From contig NZ_QKTO01000005.1 in NCBI RefSeq assembly GCF_003234855.1, positions 124,001 to 188,000 on the forward strand: a DNA stretch of 64,000 nucleotides, read 5' to 3'. Within the stretch, counting starts at the first letter, position 1. Each line of letters opens with the position of its first letter. The notes under the pieces are model-generated. The model ran no database searches. It saw nothing but the letters and a program-made list of their open reading frames with translations, and was not told where the DNA came from. A program made the position numbers and the translations under genes. Shown here in pieces: positions 50,785 through 59,269 of the stretch. This DNA is from Curtobacterium sp. MCBD17_032 (GTDB taxonomy: Bacteria; Actinomycetota; Actinomycetes; Actinomycetales; Microbacteriaceae).

Positions 50785-51785
50785 CGTCGTTCCTCGGCGT
50801 ACGCGGTCAGGGCGGTGGACACGGTCTGCAGGGCGTCGATGCTCCGCACCGACGGGTCGAGCTCGGTGGCCGGGACGGCGACGAGGTGGTCGTCACGGAC
50901 GGCGCTGAGCCCCTTCGTCACGGCGTCCGAGCGCAGCTGTGCGATCTTGTCGTCGGCGCTGTCACCGGGCAGGCCACGTGACAGGTCGGCAACCACGATC
51001 ACGTCCGGGTCGCGCTGGGCGATCTCGTCCCAGCTGGTCTCGCCCCACTGCGCGTCGAGGTCCTCGAACGCGTTCGTCGCGCCGGCGACCCGCCCCATCG
51101 TGTCGGCGAGCCCGTTCCCGCCGGCGACCACGGGTGCGCCGTTCACGGACGAGTAGAGCCAGGCGACGGAGGGCTTCCCGGTGTCGGATGCAGCTGCGGT
51201 GACCTGCTCGAGCGTGTCCCGCTGTTCGGCGACGAGGTCGCGGCCACGCTGGTCGACCCCGAACACCCGGGCGATGTCCGTCACCTCGTCGAGGATCGCG
51301 TCGAAGCCGACCTCGTCGGGGACGAGGGCGGGGTCCTCGCAGTCGTTCGCCGACAGGTACGCCGGCACGCCGAGGTCGACCAGTTCCTGCCGGCTGCCCG
51401 CGGCCTCGGAGGCGAACGCGGAGGCACGCATCGAGTAGACGAAGTCCGGTTCCGCCTCGCGGAGCTGCTCCGTGGTCGGGTACTGGTCGGCGAGGACCGG
51501 CACGTCGTCGTACGCCTTCCGCCACTCCGGCGCGACGGCGTCCGTGAGGTAGCTCGTCCCGACCATGCGGTCGTGCAGACCGAGGGCGAGCATGACCTCG
51601 GTCGCGCCCTGCTCGAGGGTCACCGCACGCTCGGGAGGCGCGGCCACGGTGAGCGGCATGCCGCAGCTGGTCAGACTGGTCGCGCTCGACGGGGACCCTG
51701 CTGGGCGGTCGGCAGCAGTCGGGCTCGCGCACCCGGCCATGGTCAGTGCGATGAGTGCCACAACCGGAATGAGAATCGTTTTCAC
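50781..51785 (-). CDS. Metal/siderophore ABC transporter substrate-binding lipoprotein
   Basis: The 334-aa protein starts at GTG 51785 with lipobox TMAGC (Cys19) and has the FepB/BtuF-type fold (RAVTLEQGATEVMLALGLHDRMVGTSYL, DEVTDIARVFGVDQRGRDLVAEQRD). It is the first gene of the operon. Upstream TTGGTG-18-TACGGT would start transcription at the start codon, and the Zur-like box covers codons 1-5. Zinc, zincophore or iron-chelate uptake are all possible. Confidence 0.87.
   Translation of the reverse strand: MKTILIPVVALIALTMAGCASPTAADRPAGSPSSATSLTSCGMPLTVAAPPERAVTLEQGATEVMLALGLHDRMVGTSYLTDAVAPEWRKAYDDVPVLADQYPTTEQLREAEPDFVYSMRASAFASEAAGSRQELVDLGVPAYLSANDCEDPALVPDEVGFDAILDEVTDIARVFGVDQRGRDLVAEQRDTLEQVTAAASDTGKPSVAWLYSSVNGAPVVAGGNGLADTMGRVAGATNAFEDLDAQWGETSWDEIAQRDPDVIVVADLSRGLPGDSADDKIAQLRSDAVTKGLSAVRDDHLVAVPATELDPSVRSIDALQTVSTALTAYAEERR
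51770..51784 (-). promoter_or_regulatory. Zur-like box over the start codon of the uptake operon
   Basis: On the - strand the site reads TGAAAACGATTCTCA and matches 13 of 15 positions of the actinobacterial Zur consensus TGAAAATGATTTTCA. It begins on the second base of the GTG start. The predicted -10 (TACGGT) ends six bases before GTG, giving a leaderless mRNA whose start would be covered by the repressor. Confidence 0.5.
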
Positions 51786-51987
51786 GACGTCACCGTACGG
51801 GGTTGCCAGGATGCGCACCAAATCCGGGCGGAGGCGTACGCCGCGCGGCGCGGCCGGGTCGCCCGCCGGGACCGAGGCGAGTGTGCTCCCGGGAGGACTC
51901 GTCAGGACGGGAGACCATGACAGCACTCGTCCGGAACGCTGCCGTCGTCGGGGGATCGCGGCCGCCGCCGCGCTCGCACCCACCGCC

Positions 51988-52044
51988 GCTGACCACGTGC
52001 GTGCTGAGCACGGGGCGCTGACCACGCGCGTGCGGAGCACGGGG
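51988..52044 (+). repeat. Two 28-bp direct repeats next to the attachment site
   Basis: GCTGACCACGTGCGTGCTGA plus GCACGGGG (51988-52015) is repeated at 52017-52044 with two differences. The repeats end 19 bp before the tRNA fragment. There is no gene in the host segment 51786-52063 besides these repeats and the uptake-operon promoter. Confidence 0.6.
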
Positions 52045-52063
52045 TCGGGGCGCCCTCTGGTCC

Positions 52064-52103
52064 GGTGGGCCCTGCCGGGATCGAACCGACGACATCCACG
52101 GTG
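52064..52103 (-). other. Prophage attachment core: displaced 3' end of a tRNA gene (probably tRNA-Val)
   Basis: On the - strand the 40 nt contain the 3' side of the anticodon stem (CACCGTGG), the T-arm GTCGG-TTCGATC-CCGGC, the 3' acceptor strand AGGGCCC and ACC. To the right the sequence no longer makes a tRNA. The 5' half, and so the repaired intact tRNA, should be at the other end of the prophage. Confidence 0.75.
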
Positions 52104-52171
52104 AAAGTGCGGCGGTTGGTGCCGCGGTCCTCCGCAGGCGCGCCGCGTGTTCGCGAACTGGCGGTGGCATC

Positions 52172-52327
52172 TTGACAGCGTGCGCGATCTGCGGCGAGCC
52201 GATCAGCTACGGCATTCGAGGGTTTGGTCGAGCGCACTGGTACCACGACGAGACCGGAATGGTCTCGTGCCAGGGAGTCGTAGGTCCGGTCGTCCCACCT
52301 CGCTCAGTCGCGACTCCGAACGCGTGA
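52172..52327 (+). CDS. Small zinc-ribbon-like phage protein
   Basis: A 51-codon frame opening with TTG 52172 encodes LTACAICGEPISYGIRGFGR-AHWYHDETGMVSC, with Cys4, Cys7, His22/His25 and Cys33 spaced as in a zinc knuckle. Such small proteins are frequent next to actinophage integrases. The start TTGACA could instead be a -35 box. No stronger gene exists in 52104-52392. Confidence 0.45.
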   Translation: MTACAICGEPISYGIRGFGRAHWYHDETGMVSCQGVVGPVVPPRSVATPNA

Positions 52328-52392
52328 CGATTGCACGGCGCGCCTACTTGACTTTGGTGTCGGAGGGGGTGCGGCAGACTAGGAGGCTGGCG

Positions 52393-53292
52393 ATGACGCC
52401 AGTGCCGGTTTCCCTGCCGGTCGACCCGAATGGCGACGTGACTCACCACCACCTGCTCGATGACTTCGCGGACCACCAGCGCGCTGCTGGCCTCGCGCAG
52501 ACCACCATCCGTAACCGATCCTCCGTCCTCCGCACCGCCGAGGCCGCGTGCGGGCCGCTGCACGAGGCGACGACGCTCGAGCTGCGCCGGTTCCTCGGCG
52601 CTCCTGGCCTGACCCCGGGCACGCGCCGCACGTACCGCTCGGCGCTGCGGGCGTTCTACGCCTTCCTCGCGGACGAGGGCGTGTGCCAGGACCCCACGGC
52701 TCGTCTCGCGCCCGTACGGGTCGCACGCGGGCAGCCGCGCCCGTTCACGCAGGAGCAGGTCGACCGCATGCTGTCGTCCGGCGCGTACCGGCGCACGCGG
52801 GCGATGATCCTCCTCGGCTACTACCAGGGGTTCCGAGTGTCGTCGATCGCGGCGGTGCACGGGCACGACGTCGACCTGATCGGCATGACCATCCGCACGG
52901 TCGGGAAGGGCGGGAAGGATCGCACCCTGCCGCTGCACCCGACCGTCGCCGAGCTCGCGGAGACGATGCCCCGCGACGGCTGGTGGTTCCCCGCTCGAGG
53001 CGGGCGCGACGGGCACGTGTCCGGGCACTCGGTGTCGGAACTCGTCACCCGTGCCAAGCGGCGCGCCGGCATCACCGACCCGAAGCTCACCGCCCATTCA
53101 CTGCGCCACGGCTTCGGGACCGATTTGGTAGAAGAGGGCGTCGACATTCGGGTCGTGCAGGAACTCATGATGCACGAGTCCCTCGCGACCACGCAGATCT
53201 ACACCGGAGTCAGCGAGCACCGCAAGCGCGAGGGCTTGCACGCACTCCCACCGAGGACGATCCCGGTGCGATCCGGACGACGCGCCGCATGA
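52393..53292 (+). CDS. int: Phage tyrosine recombinase / integrase
   Basis: The 299-aa protein has an N-terminal SAM-like DNA-binding domain (about 15-95) and a catalytic domain with Arg148 (GYYQGFRVSS), Lys172/175 (GKGGKDR), His235-x-x-Arg238 (AHSLRHGF), His261 and the nucleophile Tyr270. AGGAGG precedes ATG 52393. It lies beside the tRNA att site and is expected to insert and excise the prophage. Confidence 0.93.
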   Translation: MTPVPVSLPVDPNGDVTHHHLLDDFADHQRAAGLAQTTIRNRSSVLRTAEAACGPLHEATTLELRRFLGAPGLTPGTRRTYRSALRAFYAFLADEGVCQDPTARLAPVRVARGQPRPFTQEQVDRMLSSGAYRRTRAMILLGYYQGFRVSSIAAVHGHDVDLIGMTIRTVGKGGKDRTLPLHPTVAELAETMPRDGWWFPARGGRDGHVSGHSVSELVTRAKRRAGITDPKLTAHSLRHGFGTDLVEEGVDIRVVQELMMHESLATTQIYTGVSEHRKREGLHALPPRTIPVRSGRRAA

Positions 53293-53298
53293 GGGCGG

Positions 53299-53727
53299 TC
53301 AACCCCAGGCGCGGTCGCTGACTTTCCGCGCCGGGTTGCCGGCCCACACCTCGCCGGCGGGAACGTCCTTCGTGACGACTGAGTTCGCGCCGATCACTGC
53401 GCGAGCACCGATGTGGCGGTCGCTGGTTCCTGTGAGGATCACGGCGCCCGTGCAGAGGATCGCGCCGTCGCCGATGTACGTATCGCCGGGGTACTCCCCG
53501 TCGAGGCGAGCCCTGCCGATGGTGACGTGGTGGTAGATGCGGACGTCGTCGCCGATCTTTACCCGAGGGTGCAGCACGGTGCCGACGCCGCGGTGCTCGA
53601 TCGTGAGCCGCTGCCCGACCTCGATGGACGCCGGGCAGTCGAACCCGATGGCGTACCCGACTTGACGGAGGAATGCGCCGAGCACCGGAACGCGCCGGTA
53701 CTCGACGATCAGCGAAGTCAACCCCAT
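53299..53727 (-). CDS. Serine acetyltransferase-like hexapeptide protein (prophage cargo)
   Basis: The 142-aa protein is a left-handed beta-helix acetyltransferase: GVGTVLHPRVKIGDDVRIYHHVTIGR, GDGAILCTGAVILTG, IGARAVIGANSVVTKDVPAGEVWAGNPARKV. The DVPAG-x-x-x-GNPA end is the CysE/NodL signature, but it lacks the CysE N-terminal helical domain. It is the last gene of the - strand phage series, following the tail fibre by 36 bp, so it is likely a lysogenic-conversion or surface-glycan-modifying gene. Its acceptor is unknown. Confidence 0.85.
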   Translation of the reverse strand: MGLTSLIVEYRRVPVLGAFLRQVGYAIGFDCPASIEVGQRLTIEHRGVGTVLHPRVKIGDDVRIYHHVTIGRARLDGEYPGDTYIGDGAILCTGAVILTGTSDRHIGARAVIGANSVVTKDVPAGEVWAGNPARKVSDRAWG

Positions 53728-53763
53728 GCGGTGAGACTACTTCAGCGATCGCGTCGGTCAGGT

Positions 53764-56139
53764 CTAGTACGTCGCTCCCGTGTAGAGGTTCTTCCAGCTG
53801 GTCCCGTTGGTGATCGCGCGTCCGACACCGCAGGCGAGCGCCGCGTTCGTGTTCGTGGCCTGGTCCCCGTTGGTCCTGGTGAGGATGGACAGGTCGACCG
53901 GGAAGTCAGCCGCGGAGCACTGGATCAATTCGGTTGCTCCGCGGACGGCTGCTGATCCGGTGTAGCCGGCCCAGCCGGCGCCGTTGATCGTGGCGGAGGC
54001 GCCGCCGTACACGCGCACGGGCTGGTTCAGCATGTTGGTCAGCCGCAGGTTCAGGTAGGTGAACTCCAGCGATCCTCCGCCTACCTGCACCAGCCGGTTC
54101 CCGCCGATGACGGTGGCGTCGGTGGCTCGCAGTGTCGTGGCGCCGGCAGTCCCGTTCGCCTTCTCCAGGAACCGACCGATGTTCGTAAAGGTGCCGCGGT
54201 TGACGATGACCAATGCCACCGACGCGGTAGTCGATGCCACGTTGACGAGAATGCCGGTGTTCGTGTCGATCGCGCTGACCGTGCAGTCGGCGAACGTCAC
54301 GGACCCGACCGTCGCGGTGCCGTTGAGTCGGACGACGTGCGTCGTGCTGGTGTTGAGCGTGGCGACCAGTGCGTCGAACAGGACGGCGTTCACGGTGCCA
54401 CCGAGAGCGAGGACGTTGTTCGGCCCCGTGTAGCGCAGCCCGCGGATGACGAGACGCCCGATCGTCCCAACGATCGAGTTGACGACGGGATCGAACGCGC
54501 TGGAGATGTTCGAGAGCTCGAGGTTGTCGATGGTCACGGCGGCGCTGTTCACCAGCACGAGGTTCCCGCTGGCGACGATGGTGTCGCGGATTGCGAGGCT
54601 GGTGATGTTGGCGACGGTGTTCGAGTCCTGAGGGCTCGGGATGACGCCGCGCGGAGCGTCCCGAACGACGACGCTCCGGTGGTTCGGGTGCTTGAGCAGC
54701 ACCGGGCCGCCGTAGGCGTGAGCGATCTCGATCGACCCGAACACGTCGGTGTTGCCGCCGGCTCCTGTCCAGACGGATGCGCCTGTTCCGGTCTGGGTGA
54801 CGGTGTCCACGACGATGCGGTCGAGGATGTGTCCGTCGCCTTGCCCGGATGCATAGGAGGCGCCGGCGATGAGGACTGCGCGGGTTGTGTTGCCGCCCTT
54901 GACACCGCGGATTGTGACGTCGGTGACGCTGCCGTGCACGTCAGAGTAGGCCGCGTAGTCGGTCGTGGTGATCGCGACGACGTCGTCACCGCCGGTTCCG
55001 ATCGAGACCCGCTCGACCAGGCCGTTCGATGCGGGTCCGGTGATGTGCACCGTGTCGGAGGCGAGGTTGCCGCCGGTGATGTCGGACACCCGGAAGTTGG
55101 TGACGTCCCCGAGGGCGATCATGTATTTCCCGCCGGTGGAACTGACGTTGAGGCCGCGGATCGTGAGGTTGTCGACGTGCCGGAGGAACAGCGAGTGAGC
55201 ACCGTTGGCCGATCCGTCGACTGCGGTGCTGGCGGGACCGCCGGCGTTGCGCTGCCAAGTTCCGCCGATGATCGTGATGCCGCTGTCGCGCTGGGTTGCC
55301 GATGCCGCGTTGGTGTTCTGCAGCATGTTCCCAACGAACTTCGACACGATCGTGGCGCCGGAAGCATCCAGGGTCGTCCCGGACGGGATGATGAGCGGCG
55401 CGGTGAGAACACACGAGCCCACGAGCCGTTTCACGCCGAGCGCCGACGTGACGTTCAACCACTCGTTGATCGTCGCCGTGCTCGTGGTGGGGTCAACGGT
55501 GAGCTGCGAGGCGAACCCAGATCGAAGTGCGGTCTTCGTCGCGCTGGTCCCGGCAGTCGCGATCATGCCCGCGACGGCTTCGTCGGCGGGCGTGGCGTTC
55601 AGACCAGGCAGGCCCTGGGGGCCCTGCGGCCCGGGGTCCCCCTGCGGCCCGGGGTCACCCTGGAGCCCGCGCTCCCCCGGGTCGCCCTTCGCACCGGTTC
55701 GTCCATCCTCGCCGCGGATGATAGGCACGCCGGCGGAGGATGTGACCGGGGCGACGACGGAAAGGTCGATCGTCTGGCCGGCGGGGACCGCGATCGAGAA
55801 CGGGCCGTACGACACCGGCGTGCCGGCGTAGGTGAGGCCGGAGAACGTCACCTTGTAGGTGAAGTCACGGGGGTTGGTGTCGTCGGTGTCGGTCGCGATC
55901 AGGTTCACCGACCGCACCCCGTTCTGCACCAGGTAGCCCTGCGTGTCGAGGGTGCAGGCGATCGGCACGGGCAGGATGGTCGCCTTCTGCCCGACCACCT
56001 GGAGCGCGCGTCCCTTCGGGAGTTCAGCGGTGAACGTGACCTTTCCGACAAGCGGGACCTCGTCGGGGTTCCGGTCGGTGTCGGCCGTCGTGTCGCCGAC
56101 GGCGGCGAGGAAGCGGCCGGTGACAGTTCCGTACTGCAT
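53764..56139 (-). CDS. Phage tail fibre / receptor-binding protein with collagen-like and beta-helix regions
   Basis: The 791-aa protein has an N-terminal beta-domain (1-130) for virion attachment and collagen-like Gly-X-Y repeats (about 145-180: GAKGDPGERGLQGDPGPQGD and following). A long right-handed parallel beta-helix of Thr/Val/Asn-rich rungs follows (about 225-700) with IRGLNVSSTGG, GDDVVAITTTDY-type turns, then a C-terminal cap. This build occurs in phage fibres that bind or cut cell-wall glycans; the GDD turn resembles pectate-lyase folds. ATG 56139. Confidence 0.85.
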   Translation of the reverse strand: MQYGTVTGRFLAAVGDTTADTDRNPDEVPLVGKVTFTAELPKGRALQVVGQKATILPVPIACTLDTQGYLVQNGVRSVNLIATDTDDTNPRDFTYKVTFSGLTYAGTPVSYGPFSIAVPAGQTIDLSVVAPVTSSAGVPIIRGEDGRTGAKGDPGERGLQGDPGPQGDPGPQGPQGLPGLNATPADEAVAGMIATAGTSATKTALRSGFASQLTVDPTTSTATINEWLNVTSALGVKRLVGSCVLTAPLIIPSGTTLDASGATIVSKFVGNMLQNTNAASATQRDSGITIIGGTWQRNAGGPASTAVDGSANGAHSLFLRHVDNLTIRGLNVSSTGGKYMIALGDVTNFRVSDITGGNLASDTVHITGPASNGLVERVSIGTGGDDVVAITTTDYAAYSDVHGSVTDVTIRGVKGGNTTRAVLIAGASYASGQGDGHILDRIVVDTVTQTGTGASVWTGAGGNTDVFGSIEIAHAYGGPVLLKHPNHRSVVVRDAPRGVIPSPQDSNTVANITSLAIRDTIVASGNLVLVNSAAVTIDNLELSNISSAFDPVVNSIVGTIGRLVIRGLRYTGPNNVLALGGTVNAVLFDALVATLNTSTTHVVRLNGTATVGSVTFADCTVSAIDTNTGILVNVASTTASVALVIVNRGTFTNIGRFLEKANGTAGATTLRATDATVIGGNRLVQVGGGSLEFTYLNLRLTNMLNQPVRVYGGASATINGAGWAGYTGSAAVRGATELIQCSAADFPVDLSILTRTNGDQATNTNAALACGVGRAITNGTSWKNLYTGATY

Positions 56140-56147
56140 GGGGTGTC

Positions 56148-56417
56148 CTATCCGAGTGCGTCGTCGGGCTCGGTCTTGAGCGCGTCGGGGTAGCCAGCGG
56201 AGGTCTCTTCCGCCGGCGGGCGGGTGTTCGGGACCTTGTAGGTCGCGGCGGTGGTCAGGAGGGCCATGCCGAGGCCGACCCACGGGGCGACGTCGTCCGG
56301 CAGGGTGATCGCGCCGGCGGTGAGCACAGCGCCGACGCCGGCGACGATCGCTTTCGCGTACTGCTGGACGACGGCGAGCGTCGCGCCGGCGGTGGTCGGC
56401 TTCTCGTGGTCGCCCAT
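56148..56417 (-). CDS. Small holin-like membrane protein
   Basis: The 89-aa protein has two hydrophobic segments (residues about 19-40 and 45-63) and a charged C-terminus. It lies directly after the endolysin (overlapping TGATG) and before the tail fibre, as holins do in actinophages. It resembles the phage holin/transmembrane families of mycobacteriophages. Confidence 0.75.
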   Translation of the reverse strand: MGDHEKPTTAGATLAVVQQYAKAIVAGVGAVLTAGAITLPDDVAPWVGLGMALLTTAATYKVPNTRPPAEETSAGYPDALKTEPDDALG

Positions 56418-57052
56418 CACTTCGCCGTCTCGCGCAGGCGGTTGTAGAACTCGGGCGAGACCTTGGCGACCTTGACCTTCGCCTTCCGGAGCGCGCGCAC
56501 GTCGTCCGGGCTCGGGATACTGGTCAGCTTGCCGCCGGACAGGAGGCCCTGTCCGTGGCCGTTGTCGAGAATGAGCATGTCGTCGTCTTCCTGGTCGATG
56601 ATCGGTGCGGGGAGCTTCGGGGGCACAACGAGCGCGGCGGACCAGCCGGGTCGGAACCGGCCGAGGATGTAGCGCTTCGGGCGGGTGCGGTAGCGGGCCT
56701 CGCGGCTGTCGGAGCCGTTCGCGCCGAACGTGCGGACGAAGCCGTTGCCGAGGTCGGCGACCATGAATTCGACGTGGTTGCCGACGCCGTTGCCCTCCCA
56801 GTCGAAGAGCAGGACGTCCCACGGGGCGAGGTCGCCGGCGCCGGGAGCGTAGGTGCCGTCGCCGGCGGTCTTGAAGTTGTCGACCCAGAGGATCGGGCCG
56901 GGCTTGCCGCCCCAGAGGACGTGCGAGCAGAACGCGGCGCAGTCGTCCATGGTCGGCGACGCGGTCCACGGGACCGGCAGGCGATCGCGGGATCGGCCGG
57001 CGAGGCTGAGGGCGTACGCCTCCGCGTCAGCCCTTGTCGAGCGTGTGAGCAT
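56417..57052 (-). CDS. Endolysin-like cysteine amidase/peptidase
   Basis: The 211-aa protein has MDDCAAFCSHVLWGG (Cys38 nucleophile) and the histidine GNHVEF (His93), the pattern of CHAP/NlpC-P60 cysteine hydrolases. Its C-terminal ~60 residues contain GHGQGLLSGGKLTSI and DDVRALRKAKVKVAKVSPEFY, perhaps a wall-binding part. It would cut peptidoglycan at lysis. The start ATG 57052 overlaps the upstream gene by 26 bp. Confidence 0.82.
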   Translation of the reverse strand: MLTRSTRADAEAYALSLAGRSRDRLPVPWTASPTMDDCAAFCSHVLWGGKPGPILWVDNFKTAGDGTYAPGAGDLAPWDVLLFDWEGNGVGNHVEFMVADLGNGFVRTFGANGSDSREARYRTRPKRYILGRFRPGWSAALVVPPKLPAPIIDQEDDDMLILDNGHGQGLLSGGKLTSIPSPDDVRALRKAKVKVAKVSPEFYNRLRETAK

Positions 57053-57407
57053 CGGGTCTCCTGTCCTGGGTGTGCTCGAGTTCGCCGAGGCGCCAGTCGT
57101 GCTGACCGAGGCGCTCGAGGATGGCGTCGACCTTCCGCTCGATCGCGGTGAGGGTGCCCTTGTTCTCGTCGTGGCGGACGTCGGCCTCTTCGCGGAGGTT
57201 TGTGTCGTGGTTGTTCTTGACCTCGTGCTTGACGATGCCGAGGTCTTCGCGCATCTCGCCGATCGCGGTCCGGATGGTGCGGACGGTGCGCCAGACGAGG
57301 ACGGCGGCGGCAAGAACGATGACGACGTAGAGCACCCACCGGGCGGTGGGGTCGGAGTTCCAGACGGTCGCGGCGAAGTCGGCCCAGGAGGCAGCACGAG
57401 TCTGCAT
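57027..57407 (-). CDS. Phage membrane protein with coiled coil (DUF2746-like)
   Basis: The 126-aa protein has a helix near 25-42 (VLYVVIVLAAAVLVW) and a C-terminal coiled coil rich in Glu and Arg (MREDLGIVKHEVKNNHD, LTAIERKVDAILERLG). This resembles DUF2746 proteins placed in lysis cassettes of actinophages. It overlaps the endolysin start. Confidence 0.72.
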   Translation of the reverse strand: MQTRAASWADFAATVWNSDPTARWVLYVVIVLAAAVLVWRTVRTIRTAIGEMREDLGIVKHEVKNNHDTNLREEADVRHDENKGTLTAIERKVDAILERLGQHDWRLGELEHTQDRRPDAHTLDKG

Positions 57408-57410
57408 CGT

Positions 57411-57842
57411 TCAGGCCCCCAGCGCGTTCCACGAGATGACGAGCGGGCCGGCGGCGAGGCCACCGGACCAGTTCCCGAGACCGATCGTCGCCCCGTCCTT
57501 CGTGACCGACGACGTCGCGGCGGTGACCCGCGAGTTGCTCGCCGTCGCGGTCACTCGGGGCGGGGTGATGAACCGGCCGGCCGGGAACCGGATCGTCAAA
57601 TCTGATCCGAACGTGCCGGCGGCGATGTCGTCGTTGTGGGTGATGGTGCCGCTCGCGCGAGCCTCGATCTGGTTCATGCGGGTGACGAGGTCGACCAGTT
57701 CGGTCGAGAGCGGCATTTGGCCCTGCTGGGCGAGGATCGCTTCCAGCTCGAGCGCGTTTGCCCAGTCGACGTCGGCGATGTCGCGCGCGCGGTCGGTGGG
57801 CGACAGGGCGGGGAGTCCGTAGAGCGGTGTGCGCCGTGGCAT
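57411..57842 (-). CDS. Phage tail-associated protein, beta-domain
   Basis: The 143-aa protein has an N-terminal helical part (ANALELEAILAQQGQMPLST) and a C-terminal beta-domain (FPAGRFITPPRVTATASNSRVT) resembling the H-type lectin-like tail tips. It follows the minor tail protein by 2 bp. Confidence 0.65.
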   Translation of the reverse strand: MPRRTPLYGLPALSPTDRARDIADVDWANALELEAILAQQGQMPLSTELVDLVTRMNQIEARASGTITHNDDIAAGTFGSDLTIRFPAGRFITPPRVTATASNSRVTAATSSVTKDGATIGLGNWSGGLAAGPLVISWNALGA

Positions 57843-57844
57843 GG

Positions 57845-59269
57845 TCAGAGTCCTTGGTTGACGGTGGCGAGGTCGCCGATGCGGATGGTCGGGTCGAAGT
57901 TGCCGAGTGGGGCGTCGGATGCGCCGAACAGGCCGGCGATGGTGAGGTTCCCGCGGGCGTTCGATCGGGCTGGGGTGACGGTGAGGTCGTGCGTCCAGCC
58001 GCGGTCGTAGCGGAGGGTGCCGCCGATCGCCTGGTACTGAGGACCGGCGTTCGGCAGGACGTTGAACGCGGACCCGGCGAAGTAGACGGGCTCGTCCAGC
58101 TGGTACGGCCGGTAGTAGGCGTCGCTGACGGCGGTCGGGAGCGGGAGCCGGCGGTCGTCGAGGCGGAGCGTCGGGAGGCGGACCTGACCGTTGAGGGTGT
58201 TGACGATCTCGACGATGCGGTCGGCGAGCCAGCCGGGGAACCGGTTGTAGCCGTCGACCGCTCCTGGATCGAACTCGTCGGCGTCGAGGTACATGGCCTC
58301 GGTGTCGATCTTGAGGATGCGGTTCGTGTCGCTGCGGCGTCCGCGGGCGGTGTCGCGCTGGAGGAACGCTCCGGTGTAGATCACCCGCTTCTGCTGGCCG
58401 GGGGTGAGGTTCGGGTCGGCGCCGTACCAGTAGTAGGAGACCTGCACGGTATCGATCGCGTCGGAAGCGGTCGACTCACCCTGGAGCCCGTCCGGAACGG
58501 CGACCTTCCCGGCGTCGATGACGCGAGCGCCGGCGACGCTGACCCCGATCACGCCGTTTGCGTAGGTCAGGCGGGATCGTCCAGCGGTCGCGTACGAGCC
58601 GACCCGGACGGCGTTGGCGTGGGGGTCGTAGGTCACGACGCCGAGCGGCACCAGCTGGTACACCTGCGCGAGCAGCTCGAGGACGGATCGCTGGTCGGAG
58701 GCGGACTGCCCGTGGAGCCGGCGGACGACGTAGCGGTCGGGGACGGCCTCCAGGTCGACGGTGTCGTGGGCGCTGAACAGCTTGGCGGCGCCGCGGTCGA
58801 ACAGGTTGTCGAGTCGGGTGACGGGACCCTGCTCGCCCCACCCGCCGGGGCCCTCGACGGACTTCGCGCCCATCTCGCCGCGGAGCACGGTCGCGGCGGC
58901 GTCGGCGAGGCGGTCGCCGGCGCTGACGGTGACGATCCAGACGGGCTCGCGGGTGCGGGAAACCGGGTTGTAGACGTTCTGCCGGGTGGCGGTGGCTTTG
59001 CTGATCCGGCCGCGGAACACGATGCGGTTCCCGATGACGGCTGACAGGCGGGTGACGGTGATGTCGGCGCCGGAGAGGTCGCCGGATGCGAACCAGTCGC
59101 CGGTGGGGTCGATGATGCGCGCGGAAAGGGTCCCGGGCTCGCCCTCGTCGTAGGGGTCGGATCGGCCCCAGACGATTTCGAGCTTGTTGAGCGCGGTGGC
59201 GGCGGACCCGTCCCAGCGGTCGGGAAGCGCTTGGCCGTCGATCGTGAGGCGTGCGCCGAACGTGGGCAT
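57845..59269 (-). CDS. Phage minor tail protein (baseplate/tail hub type)
   Basis: The 474-aa protein follows the tape measure directly (overlap TGATG). It has domains like the phage tail-associated proteins: WGRSDPYDEGEPGTLSARIIDP, ITVTRLSAVIGNRIVFRGRISKATA, RLADAAATVLRGEMGA. In actinophages the first gene after the tape measure encodes a distal tail or hub protein. The exact part is not resolved. Confidence 0.78.
   Translation of the reverse strand: MPTFGARLTIDGQALPDRWDGSAATALNKLEIVWGRSDPYDEGEPGTLSARIIDPTGDWFASGDLSGADITVTRLSAVIGNRIVFRGRISKATATRQNVYNPVSRTREPVWIVTVSAGDRLADAAATVLRGEMGAKSVEGPGGWGEQGPVTRLDNLFDRGAAKLFSAHDTVDLEAVPDRYVVRRLHGQSASDQRSVLELLAQVYQLVPLGVVTYDPHANAVRVGSYATAGRSRLTYANGVIGVSVAGARVIDAGKVAVPDGLQGESTASDAIDTVQVSYYWYGADPNLTPGQQKRVIYTGAFLQRDTARGRRSDTNRILKIDTEAMYLDADEFDPGAVDGYNRFPGWLADRIVEIVNTLNGQVRLPTLRLDDRRLPLPTAVSDAYYRPYQLDEPVYFAGSAFNVLPNAGPQYQAIGGTLRYDRGWTHDLTVTPARSNARGNLTIAGLFGASDAPLGNFDPTIRIGDLATVNQGL

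Noticed and set aside
52147..52392. Longer integrase start at ATG 52147
   Set aside because: The extension lies over the zinc-ribbon frame, has no domain character, and AGGAGG supports ATG 52393.
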